Positions 7,979 to 15,377 of a stretch of DNA of 52,213 nucleotides are shown here, piece by piece (the stretch's first letter is position 1; each line of letters begins with the position of its first letter). This DNA comes from Propionibacteriaceae bacterium (GTDB lineage: Bacteria > Actinomycetota > Actinomycetes > Propionibacteriales > Propionibacteriaceae), in NCBI GenBank assembly GCA_031261485.1, contig JAISJO010000028.1, forward strand, positions 1-52,213. The letters are read 5' to 3'. The notes beneath the pieces are model-generated. The model did not search any database and was not told the DNA's origin. It saw only the letters and a program-made list of their open reading frames with translations. Position numbers and translations under genes: made by a program.

Positions 7979-8602
7979 TTATTGCGCAGGTACTTCGATT
8001 GTGTCTTCACCGATGAGGCTCGGAACCAGTTTCCCTTGGGTGGTGCGGGCGAGTAGGTCTGGAACGTCACCGTTGTACGTCAATTGTACGGACACTCTTT
8101 CGCTGTAGTCGACTCTGAGAATGACTGCGCCCTCTCGGATTAGGTCTTCTTGGATACGGCCCGCATCGGCATGAGGAAGTGCGACTTCCCAGATTGGGCG
8201 TACCTCTCTGACCACCCTAGGCATGGCTGCCAACCCGTCCGCGACCGCACCCCCATAGGCCCGTGTCAAACCACCTGCACCCAGTTTGATACCGCCGAAA
8301 TACCGTGTGACAACGACAGTCACATTCTCCACATCTTCTTTGAGGAGAGCGGTGAGCATGGGGATGCCTGCTGTGCCTGCTGGTTCGCCATCATCTGACG
8401 AGCGAGCAGTCCGTACATTGTCCGTACATATGACGAAGGCTGTGCAGTGGTGGCGAGCGTCTGGGTATACCGACTTGATGGAAGCGATGAACTCCCGTGC
8501 CTGTTCTGACGAGTCCGTGCGAGCGAAGTCCGCGATGAACCGAGACTTCTTGATCTCGGTCTCGTGGGTCGCGCGGTACCCCGCAGGTGGCATGGTCGGC
8601 AC
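7979..8602 (-). CDS. yigZ: YigZ/IMPACT family protein
   Basis: A 207-residue member of the UPF0029/IMPACT family. The N-terminal domain carries the signatures KKSRFIADFART, HHCTAFV, SSDDGEPAGTAGIPML (about 67-82) and TRYFGGIKLGAGGLTRAYGG (about 100-119). A ferredoxin-like C-terminal DUF1949-type domain follows. The eukaryotic relative IMPACT modulates Gcn2 and bacterial members have been linked to ribosome or translation control; the exact bacterial role is unsettled. The GTG start at 8602 follows TAGACT with six bases between, so a leaderless transcript is likely; an in-frame ATG at 8593 is the alternative. It stands alone, convergent with glgP. Confidence 0.92.
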   Translation of the reverse strand: MPTMPPAGYRATHETEIKKSRFIADFARTDSSEQAREFIASIKSVYPDARHHCTAFVICTDNVRTARSSDDGEPAGTAGIPMLTALLKEDVENVTVVVTRYFGGIKLGAGGLTRAYGGAVADGLAAMPRVVREVRPIWEVALPHADAGRIQEDLIREGAVILRVDYSERVSVQLTYNGDVPDLLARTTQGKLVPSLIGEDTIEVPAQ

Positions 8603-8608
8603 ATGGTG

Positions 8609-8614
8609 AGTCTA
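8609..8614 (-). promoter_or_regulatory. -10 element (TAGACT) for leaderless yigZ
   Basis: On the minus strand TAGACT is followed by CACCAT and then the GTG start at 8602. Confidence 0.6.
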
Positions 8615-8726
8615 GTGGTGTCTCGTGGTGTGAGCCTGTAGATACTGCGACCTCGACTGGTTTCGCGCTGCATGGCTGGCTTGCCTCGACAGTAGAATAG
8701 TTCGGGCGATGTTGACTACCGCTGAT

Positions 8727-8756
8727 CGTCATTCTGCGCGAAGTCGCAGAATCCAT
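8727..8756. repeat. REP-like palindrome
   Basis: ATTCTGCG (8731-8738), loop CGAAGT, CGCAGAAT (8745-8752). Thirty bases are identical, in inverse orientation, to 3235-3264. A partial inverted second unit (GCGACTTCGCG, around 8777) follows directly, as in paired REP arrangements. Confidence 0.85.
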
Positions 8757-8864
8757 TCTGACAGGCGTGGATTAAGCGACTTCGCGAACGACAGAGAATG
8801 TGGTCACTTATCAGCGTTGCCCTAGACCACTTGGACGTACATGGGATTCGGAAGGGGGATGCGC

Positions 8865-10172
8865 GTGACTAGCGGTAAGGCGACTGGGCTACTGGAATTG
8901 GGCACTCTCATGGCCGACGCCGGGTATCCGGTCCCGGATGTACAGGCGGTTCTCAGGGCTGCAGCGGCTGCACAGGGCAGGCCCGATATCGTCGTGTCCG
9001 CTCTCGGAGACCAACTCATTGTGGACGACCCAATGGACAATTGCACACGCACGGCACTGACCTCCGGGCGTGTCCTCAATTACGGGCAAACGCGGGCGAC
9101 CACCCAACTCTCCGCGGCTGCCTCCCACGGCAATGTGCCTCTCGAATCCTTGTCTGACGAGGTAAAACGCGCGCTCGCCGCAGGAACGAACCCGCCTCGT
9201 TGGGCCATCATGCTCGGCTGTGGCCTGGTGAGCCTCGGCCTGGGAATCGCCTTCGACGCGCCCTATTGGGCAATCGGCATTAGCTTCTTCCTCGGCTTCA
9301 TCTCCTCGGCGGGTATGGGTGCGATCAAGCTCACCAAGAGGGTCGCTTCCATCATGCCGCTGGTCTTGTCCTTCATCACGACGCTCCTCTTGCTTGCTGT
9401 AGCGGCTCTCATCCAGGCGCACACGATTCCACTCGTCGCGTTGGCCGTCCCAGTAGTCATTCTTGTTCCCGGCGCTGTCATCACCCAAGCAGTCCTGGAG
9501 ATCTCGGGCGGCGACCCTATCTCAGGCGGCGGCCGACTGGTGGCCGGCCTTCTCACCTGGGGTTTGATGGCGGGCGGAGTCTTGCTGGCGGTGGCCGTGT
9601 TTGGCGGCCGTCCCAGCGGGTATTACGTCATTCTTCCGTGGGGTTCGGAGCTGACAACAAGGGCGCTCGGCTGGTGGGCGACGGCTCCGCCCGCATGGAC
9701 TGGTTGGTTGGGTATGTTGGGTCTCGGAATCGGTTTTGCCCTGCTTGTGTGGTTCCCATGGAAACCCGCGTTGCTCATGCTCGCGGTCTTGGAAATCGCC
9801 TATACCATCCTCACGGTGTGCAGCCCCTTGATGGGGTCCCCCATCGCCACCGGAATCGCTGCCGCTGCTGCATTGTTCATTTCTCGGAGTGTCGAGAGGT
9901 ATTCGCCTGCTTTGCCGCCGCTCATCTTGTTCCGGCCGACCTTCTGGGCGCTTGTTCCTGGGACTTTGGGCCTTGTAGGAATTCTGTCGTCCTCAGGTCA
10001 TGTGGACACCGGGGACGTCGCCATGCCCGTTATGGGAACCATCCTTGCTATTGCGGTTGGTCTGCAAGTGGGAGCTCTGGCCTCCGAACTGGTACATCCG
10101 CATGTACGTCACCTCATACCCAAGAAACTGCGTCCCAACGTAACGAATCCCCAAGCACCCACGGTATTGTGA
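8865..10172 (+). CDS. Threonine/serine exporter ThrE family protein
   Basis: About 435 residues with the two-part ThrE architecture. The cytoplasmic N-terminal region of DUF1212/ThrE type starts LLELGTLMADAGYPVPDVQ. It is followed by about ten membrane helices in two blocks, with the conserved VPVVILVPGAVITQAVLEISGGDPISGGGRL near the end of the first block. The C-terminal block corresponds to the ThrE_2 (DUF3815) half. The family exports threonine and serine in Corynebacterium; the true substrate here is not shown. GTG 8865 is chosen because AAGGGGG lies 6 nt upstream; in-frame ATGs at 8841 and 8859 are alternatives. It is monocistronic, with a hairpin just after the stop. Confidence 0.9.
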   Translation: MTSGKATGLLELGTLMADAGYPVPDVQAVLRAAAAAQGRPDIVVSALGDQLIVDDPMDNCTRTALTSGRVLNYGQTRATTQLSAAASHGNVPLESLSDEVKRALAAGTNPPRWAIMLGCGLVSLGLGIAFDAPYWAIGISFFLGFISSAGMGAIKLTKRVASIMPLVLSFITTLLLLAVAALIQAHTIPLVALAVPVVILVPGAVITQAVLEISGGDPISGGGRLVAGLLTWGLMAGGVLLAVAVFGGRPSGYYVILPWGSELTTRALGWWATAPPAWTGWLGMLGLGIGFALLVWFPWKPALLMLAVLEIAYTILTVCSPLMGSPIATGIAAAAALFISRSVERYSPALPPLILFRPTFWALVPGTLGLVGILSSSGHVDTGDVAMPVMGTILAIAVGLQVGALASELVHPHVRHLIPKKLRPNVTNPQAPTVL

Positions 10173-10176
10173 TGCC

Positions 10177-10200
10177 ATGGAACCACTGACCAGTGGCCAT
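10177..10200. terminator. Stem-loop after the ThrE-family gene
   Basis: CCACTG (10183-10188) and CAGTGG (10191-10196) form a tight stem extended by ATGG/CCAT outside. No U-run follows, so the termination function is uncertain. Confidence 0.4.
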
Positions 10201-10207
10201 GTCAACT

Positions 10208-10337
10208 GTCATTCTGCGCTTATCAGATGGATGCTGTTCAGCGCTGTCGCGCCTGCAACAACCTTCAATCGCCTCGGACACGAAGCGAGCTTCGAGTCTC
10301 TCGGCTCAATCGCTTGTGCGACTTCGCGCAGCATGCC
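10208..10337. repeat. Degenerate REP-like pieces
   Basis: GTCATTCTGCGC at 10208-10219 matches half of the REP-like unit, and GCGACTTCGCGCAGCATG at about 10318-10335 matches most of it in the other orientation. The gene-free stretch 10173-10440 holds little else that can be recognised. Confidence 0.5.
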
Positions 10338-10440
10338 GAGGGGGGAGAGAGAATCGGTGCCTCCCTAGCGCGGTACGAGATTGCGACAGCGGCATGATGT
10401 GGCAAGCTAAAGACGGACTTGAAATGAGAGCGGAGTTGTC

Positions 10441-10902
10441 ATGAGAGCAGTTGTACAACGAGCAACAAGTGCGCATGTCGTCGTCGACAGGGAGGTCGTC
10501 GGTCAACTTCCGAGCCCCGGTTTGGTCGTCCTTCTCGGCATCACCCACACAGACACCGCCGCGCAAGCCGACAAGTTGGCCCGCAAAGTCTGGGACCTGC
10601 GCATCATCGAAGGGGAGGGCGGGTCCGACAGCCAGGCTTGGAGCAAGGGAGACGTTTCCGCCTCCGATATTGGCGCGCCGCTGCTTGTCATCAGCCAGTT
10701 CACCTTGTACGCCGACACCCGCAAAGGTCGCCGACCCTCCTGGTCCGAGGCCGCTCCCGCCGATGTTGCCCAGTCCTTGTACGAGTATTTCGTCTCCGCC
10801 CTGCGCTCCCTAGGCGCCCACGTCGAGTGCGGTGTCTTCGGCGCCATGATGGACGTGTCCCTCACCAACCACGGCCCGGTCACCCTCGTCCTAGAGGTGT
10901 GA
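10441..10902 (+). CDS. dtd: D-aminoacyl-tRNA deacylase
   Basis: Hydrolyses D-aminoacyl-tRNAs (and Gly-tRNA(Ala)), preventing D-amino-acid misuse in translation. The 153-residue protein shows the two active-site motifs of the family: [17 protein letters not shown] (about 81-97) and [11 protein letters not shown] (about 142-152, the family's NxGPVT motif). The N-terminus [16 protein letters not shown] is typical. ATG 10441 has GGAG about 5 nt upstream. It is a single gene with no obvious operon partner. Length and motifs are complete; no oddities. Confidence 0.96.
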   Translation: MRAVVQRATSAHVVVDREVVGQLPSPGLVVLLGITHTDTAAQADKLARKVWDLRIIEGEGGSDSQAWSKGDVSASDIGAPLLVISQFTLYADTRKGRRPSWSEAAPADVAQSLYEYFVSALRSLGAHVECGVFGAMMDVSLTNHGPVTLVLEV

Positions 10903-10924
10903 TAGTGGGCTCGCGTCAGCCCAA

Positions 10925-10943
10925 CGTTACAGATTTCGTAACG
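10925..10943. repeat. Inverted repeat CGTTAC-N7-GTAACG downstream of AbiE pair
   Basis: A 19-bp dyad between dtd and the 3' end of the AbiEii gene. With its flanks (AACG...ACGATA) it resembles the reverse complement of the 12630-12648 dyad on the other side of the toxin-antitoxin pair, so similar sequences bracket the module. Confidence 0.5.
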
Positions 10944-11028
10944 ATAGACAAACGCGAGACATCCGTCAGTTACATTGAGCAAGGAGATTCGCCAGCCTCC
11001 CTTGGCATCACCATGCTCAGTATCCAGG

Positions 11029-11808
11029 CTAATCGTCCAGTCTGGAGAGCACTTGGTCGACCACAAGTTCGGCGGCTATGTCGATGTCGTAGTCGTCAGG
11101 GAGCCTCACCGCAAGGCGCGTGGTGTCGTCCCTGAATTGTGGGTCTGCCGTCTTGGTGCGAAGGTTTGCGACTGCAAGCGCAGACGTGAGCCCTGCCGGA
11201 CGGTATGGAGCGAAAGCATTGAGGATGGCGGCTGGGGCGATGTCCAACTGGGTCAGCGCCAGCCACATGTCGAACAGGTCCCGACCTTTCGACCGTTGGT
11301 ACAGGGCGCGAGTTTTCGTTGCAACTAACTCAGGAGTCTGGAATGACAAGACCTGAGTATTGCCGCTCCACCAATGCGAATCGACTCGGAATGGCACCCT
11401 GACAAGCGGCATTGCAGGCGACCGTTCGTGTGTGTTCATCTCAATCTTGATTCTCAGAGGCGCCCCTTCGTCGGTGGTCGTGCGCCACAGCACTTTCGGG
11501 TGAGCCCCGACCTGAGAGTTCGTCTTGAATCCAACCCCGTCGCCAATCTGCCGCAGCGCTGACAGCAGGGGCCCTACGTTTGAGGCGGTGGAGCGCACGT
11601 AATCGAGGTCTTCGCTGTAGCGGTATGGATTCGGCAAGTGGAGTTTGTGGAACGCCGTACCGCCCCGAAATACCAACTCCTCGCCGAGGCTGGGATGGGC
11701 GGCGATAAGGCAGATGGCGCGTGAAAGCAGGAGGTCTTGCTCGATCTGAGCCTGTTCCGGCCATGGGTGGGCAATACCCCAGATTGTGACATCTTGTGGA
11801 GGAATCAT
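11029..11808 (-). CDS. AbiEii/AbiGii-type nucleotidyltransferase toxin
   Basis: The 259-residue toxin half of an AbiE-type (type IV) toxin-antitoxin and abortive-infection system. Nucleotidyltransferase signatures are visible in LVFRGGTAFHKLHLPNPYRYSEDLDYV, written here in parts: the GGTxxxK loop (RGGTAFHKL) and the acidic pair in YSEDLDYV. Further on are RIKIEMNTHER and the helical FQTPELVATKTRALYQRSKGRD-type segment (TPELVATK, KGRDLFDMW). The start at 11808 (ATG, continuing IPPQDVTIWG) is chosen because it overlaps the antitoxin stop as ATGA; an upstream in-frame start would lie inside the antitoxin gene. Known AbiEii enzymes transfer nucleotides to tRNA and stop growth; specificity here is unknown. 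Confidence 0.9.
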   Translation of the reverse strand: MIPPQDVTIWGIAHPWPEQAQIEQDLLLSRAICLIAAHPSLGEELVFRGGTAFHKLHLPNPYRYSEDLDYVRSTASNVGPLLSALRQIGDGVGFKTNSQVGAHPKVLWRTTTDEGAPLRIKIEMNTHERSPAMPLVRVPFRVDSHWWSGNTQVLSFQTPELVATKTRALYQRSKGRDLFDMWLALTQLDIAPAAILNAFAPYRPAGLTSALAVANLRTKTADPQFRDDTTRLAVRLPDDYDIDIAAELVVDQVLSRLDD

Positions 11809-12620
11809 GTGTCGGGGTCCACTTCCTTGTTGATGACCAAACCCCACTCGGGGTCGGTGTGCCCGCGTCGTGGGTACGACGGATGCAAGAGAGATAGCGC
11901 CACCTCATCGGTCTGAGCCGCCAGACGCAGCGGTCCCAAATTGCCAAGGTCGGTACATGTGGCGATGACCCAACCGACGCGACGCACTGAAGACACCGGG
12001 AAGTGGCACGCCGCTTCGGCAACATCAGATGCCGTCATGCCAGCCTCGTTGACTAAGTCGATGATAACATTGGCAGTGTTGTCCAGCCCTCCGGCAAGAG
12101 TGATGTCGCTAGCCACATCCAAGGCTGTTACGGCAGGCGTTGAGAACGGCACGTCACCACTGTGAGTCCGCACCATAGTCGTGGGAACTTGCCCGACTCT
12201 TTCGCGGCGAATGAACTCAAAGCGCACTCGACCCACAGTTCGGTCAGCGACTCGGCCATCAACGCCGACCTGAAACACCTGAGGAGCATGATGGGCTGCG
12301 CCAAAACGGGCAGCCGCACTCAGCCAGCCGACGTAGTATGAGACTCCGACATAGCGGGCCAAATCATCTATCAGTTCAACCCCAGGTGGTCCTCCGACCG
12401 CCCTATGCCCTGGGACCACCGGCACCCACAGACCTCGGGCTGGCGACACCCACTCACCACGCTTGATTGGCGCGGCCAAGCGCACCCGCACCTGGTTTTC
12501 CGGCACGCGGAGTAGTTCAGCGACCTCCGCAGTAGTCAAGGCTGACAAACCGTGCGATAGTGCCCAGTCCGCAGCCTGCGCGCCGCGCACTGGTGTCTCC
12601 GGCATATGCCTTATCGCCAT
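11805..12620 (-). CDS. AbiEi-type antitoxin/transcriptional repressor
   Basis: A 271-residue partner of the downstream AbiEii toxin. An N-terminal winged-helix DNA-binding segment (LTTAEVAELLRVPENQVRVRL, about 28-48, written here as its helices TAEVAELL and ENQVRVRL) is followed by the AbiEi C-terminal domain with PGVELIDDLARYVG, YYVGWLSAAARFGAAHH and PAVTALDVA. AbiEi proteins neutralise the toxin and repress their own promoter through inverted repeats; a 19-bp dyad overlaps the putative promoter here. The ATG at 12620 follows TACGAT with a 7-base gap; a second ATG at 12605 is possible. Toxin and antitoxin overlap by 4 bp. Confidence 0.88.
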   Translation of the reverse strand: MAIRHMPETPVRGAQAADWALSHGLSALTTAEVAELLRVPENQVRVRLAAPIKRGEWVSPARGLWVPVVPGHRAVGGPPGVELIDDLARYVGVSYYVGWLSAAARFGAAHHAPQVFQVGVDGRVADRTVGRVRFEFIRRERVGQVPTTMVRTHSGDVPFSTPAVTALDVASDITLAGGLDNTANVIIDLVNEAGMTASDVAEAACHFPVSSVRRVGWVIATCTDLGNLGPLRLAAQTDEVALSLLHPSYPRRGHTDPEWGLVINKEVDPDT

Positions 12621-12627
12621 ATACAGT

Positions 12628-12648
12628 ATCGTAACACAAATCGTTACG
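12628..12648 (-). promoter_or_regulatory. AbiE promoter and overlapping dyad
   Basis: CGTAAC (12630-12635), seven bases, GTTACG (12643-12648). On the minus strand TACGAT (12633-12628) overlaps the dyad and stands seven bases from the ATG at 12620. A repressor bound here would cover the promoter, as expected for AbiEi autoregulation. Confidence 0.55.
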
Positions 12649-12739
12649 TTATATACTTTTCATCTCTCTCGACTATCCGGAGGGGCACTTCAGTTGACCA
12701 AGAATAGCTGTCGCGCAGACGCGGTGGGGGGAGGACTGC

Positions 12740-13468
12740 TCAACTTCCGGGGAGGCTGGGGTCGAGCCAGTACTTCGTTATCGCGCAGAAGACCGTGTAC
12801 GCCATGAGAACAAGGATGATGGCTTTGTAGTACTTGACCCCGCCGAACTTTGCGTACAACTTGTCGAGGAAGGGGTCGAGCCAGTACACGGCAACGAGGG
12901 TGAGCATGCCCCACGCCAGGGACGAGGTCAGGCAGATACGGCCTTGGAAGTTGAGGAACTGGTTGGAGTAATCCCAATAGGACTTGTGGACCAACCAGGT
13001 GAGCAGGTAGCTCGCGCCAAGCTCGAACAGGGTCATTGCCACCATCCCCGAGAAGAAGAGGATGACGGGCTTGCCCCGCAGGCGGGCGAACAAGACAGTG
13101 ATCAAGACTGCCCCGACCCCGTATATCTCGATGAAGGGCAATCCCCAGATCAGATGGCACTGATTCAGAATCGGCACATCGGCCAGCCAGGGGAGATACT
13201 CCGGCAACTTACCCAGGACGAAGAGGTACCCGCGATCCGTCCACTGCCCTTGGGTGATGAGTATGTCCAAGGTCTCCCAGACCCACCCAAACACACCGCA
13301 GATCAGGAGAATGAAGCACAAGTCAAAGAAAGAGCGGTGGGTGCCCTGAGTGTCGGTGCTTGCCTGGATGTCGGTGCCCTGAGTTCCGACGCTAGCCTGA
13401 ATCCCGGTGCTAGTCTGAGTCTCTACGCCGGCCTCGACCTTGTCTGCGATCTCTTCTTTCTTTGGCAC
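12740..13468 (-). CDS. CmpB-like membrane protein (putative ABC transporter permease family)
   Basis: 242 residues. The first ~43 residues are a Thr/Gln/Gly/Ala-rich repetitive tail (TQTSTGIQAS, TQGTDIQAST, DTQGT). About five to six membrane helices follow, with the family hallmarks GWVWETLDILI, DRGYLFV, EIYGVGAVLI and SYWDYSNQFLNFQGRICLTS. These define the PF06541-type 'ABC_trans_CmpB' proteins, whose function is not established and which usually lack an ATPase partner, as here. The GTG at 13468 follows TAGACT-N6. It lies 73 bp downstream of the pseudokinase gene on the same strand but with its own promoter element. Confidence 0.82.
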   Translation of the reverse strand: MPKKEEIADKVEAGVETQTSTGIQASVGTQGTDIQASTDTQGTHRSFFDLCFILLICGVFGWVWETLDILITQGQWTDRGYLFVLGKLPEYLPWLADVPILNQCHLIWGLPFIEIYGVGAVLITVLFARLRGKPVILFFSGMVAMTLFELGASYLLTWLVHKSYWDYSNQFLNFQGRICLTSSLAWGMLTLVAVYWLDPFLDKLYAKFGGVKYYKAIILVLMAYTVFCAITKYWLDPSLPGS

Positions 13469-13474
13469 ATGCTA

Positions 13475-13480
13475 AGTCTA
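13475..13480 (-). promoter_or_regulatory. -10 element (TAGACT) for leaderless CmpB-like gene
   Basis: On the minus strand TAGACT, TAGCAT, then GTG at 13468. Confidence 0.6.
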
Positions 13481-13541
13481 CTTGCTTTCTTCGCATATCG
13501 CACCTCTATACCCTCTGACAAGGGAAATTAGTGCCAGCCCT

Positions 13542-15377
13542 TTACCGGATCACAATCTCCATGACGGATTGTCCCCAATTGCCGGGGGTCATTTCTGCGG
13601 GGCTCAGAATGTACACAACCACGTACCGTGACGTGGTGGATACGGGAATACTTGCTGTTGGCGTCGTGAACGTGAGTTGCCCAACCTGGGTCCATGACGT
13701 GAGCGAATCCATGGGGGGTTCGATCACAGTGGCAGGGTCGCCGGAAGGAACGTACACCCCAATCGTGGAAGGTATCCCACGAAGAGTCACCGTCACCGAC
13801 GTGATGGTCTTGGACGTCCCAAGGTCGAGCACGAGACCTACGCCCATCCCCCACTGGTTGGGATTCTCCTGTGGGCTAGGGTAATCGTACGTGCGCCATC
13901 CAGTCGCGGGATTGCCGTCGATTGCAAAGGATGCCATATCATTGTTCTCATCTTCGTCCCCAGGGCCATCCAAGGGGTCGAAGACTTGGGCGGAGACCAC
14001 AGGAATCTTCGTATCCGCAGGCGGCTCAGGTGCCTTGTTGGCACCCCTGTACCCCAAGAGAATGATTGTTGTGATAATGGCCACAACGACGAGCGCCGCC
14101 AGAATGAGAATGCCCACGGACCACTGGCGTATCTGGCGTCGTGATAGGAAAGCCACGCGGCGACGGCGATCCTCGTCAGACTCGATTTCGTCCACTGTGT
14201 GTATCGTGACACGCCCAGACTCAACAGCAGGACCCGGAGCCGATGGGACCAACCCGCCAGTGGGAGCATCGAATCCACTCGGCATGGGCGCGGTCGGGAC
14301 AGATGGTTCACCAGAAGGTATGAAGACTGGTCTCTTGGCTCCCCCTTGAGTTCCGCCCGCTTGTGGAGCAACGACAGAGGCTCCTTGCCCAGCCTGACCA
14401 GTCAGGGTTTCGGACGTCTGGGACACCCCCGACATACCATCCGCTCCCGCACTCACGACAGACAAGTTCGGCACCGTTCCAACTCGACGAGCCAAATCAG
14501 CAACACCCGTCGTCGTGCCAAGTTCAGCGCTCAACATCTCGACAATTCGGTTGGGCGACGAGGGGTGTCCGGGCGCTGTGGAGGAGAGTATTTGATAGGT
14601 CAACTTGTTGAGGGCGGCGGATGTGCCAGGAGCAACTTGGGCGGGAGTCGGCAGGCCCGCCTCCGTACGCTTGGCGGTCTCCATTCCCAGTACGGGCGTT
14701 GTTCCCGGCCACTGGGCGGTCAGGCAGGCATACAGGATTCGACCGCAACCGGCCACATCCGCTGCCTCCATTTCGGCACGGCCCATTGCCTTGTCAGAAG
14801 CACTTTCTGTCAACGCAGCCTCGACCATCAGGCCCGAAAGCTTGACTGACCCATTGGCGGTGATATGGACATCAGACGGGTTGACTCGCATATGAAACAG
14901 GTGCAGGGCGTGGGCACTCGCTAAGGCGGTCGCCACTTCTCGCGTGACCCAGGCCGCCTCCACGCTGGACAATGGGCCTTGCGTAAGCAATTCGGTCAGA
15001 GTGTACCCCTCGGCCCACTCCGAGATGATGTACGCCCCATCGGCATCTTGGCCGGCATCGAGGATGCGCAGGAACCGCGCATCCATTGCCCCTGACGCCT
15101 CCCGCGCCGCCTCTAATACCGCCATTGCGTCATGATCGTTGGCGAAGGCGAATACCATGACTGGGCGCGACAAGGACTCGTCATTGGCCTTCCAACGCGA
15201 AGCCGAACCCATCCGGCCCGCAGGACTGACCAGGCGATACTGGTCGGCCACAAGTACCCCCGGCACAAGCGGCGTCAGTCCCGCTAGGACGGGTTGCGTC
15301 CCGCCGGTCGCGTCGATGGGCATGTACCCTGTCGGCAAGGAGTCTTCCTTCTCAGGAGTGACACTTGAGTCATCCAC
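13542..15377 (-). CDS. MurJ-linked membrane pseudokinase with extracellular discoidin-like domain
   Basis: 611 residues: a cytoplasmic kinase-like domain (about 50-290), a Pro/Ser/Gly-rich linker, one membrane helix (about 418-442) and a ~169-residue exported domain with an F5/8-type look (FAIDGNPATGWRTYDYP, VLDLGTSKTITSVTVTLRG). The kinase motifs are degenerate: the catalytic-loop HRDLKPxN is replaced by HMRVNPSDV and DFG by SGL, so phosphotransfer is unlikely. In mycobacteria the same parts are fused to MurJ in one protein (MviN, Rv3910), where the pseudokinase binds an FHA protein when phosphorylated. Here it is a separate gene: GTG 15377 has GGAGAGGAG upstream and overlaps the murJ stop by 8 bp. 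Confidence 0.88.
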   Translation of the reverse strand: MDDSSVTPEKEDSLPTGYMPIDATGGTQPVLAGLTPLVPGVLVADQYRLVSPAGRMGSASRWKANDESLSRPVMVFAFANDHDAMAVLEAAREASGAMDARFLRILDAGQDADGAYIISEWAEGYTLTELLTQGPLSSVEAAWVTREVATALASAHALHLFHMRVNPSDVHITANGSVKLSGLMVEAALTESASDKAMGRAEMEAADVAGCGRILYACLTAQWPGTTPVLGMETAKRTEAGLPTPAQVAPGTSAALNKLTYQILSSTAPGHPSSPNRIVEMLSAELGTTTGVADLARRVGTVPNLSVVSAGADGMSGVSQTSETLTGQAGQGASVVAPQAGGTQGGAKRPVFIPSGEPSVPTAPMPSGFDAPTGGLVPSAPGPAVESGRVTIHTVDEIESDEDRRRRVAFLSRRQIRQWSVGILILAALVVVAIITTIILLGYRGANKAPEPPADTKIPVVSAQVFDPLDGPGDEDENNDMASFAIDGNPATGWRTYDYPSPQENPNQWGMGVGLVLDLGTSKTITSVTVTLRGIPSTIGVYVPSGDPATVIEPPMDSLTSWTQVGQLTFTTPTASIPVSTTSRYVVVYILSPAEMTPGNWGQSVMEIVIR

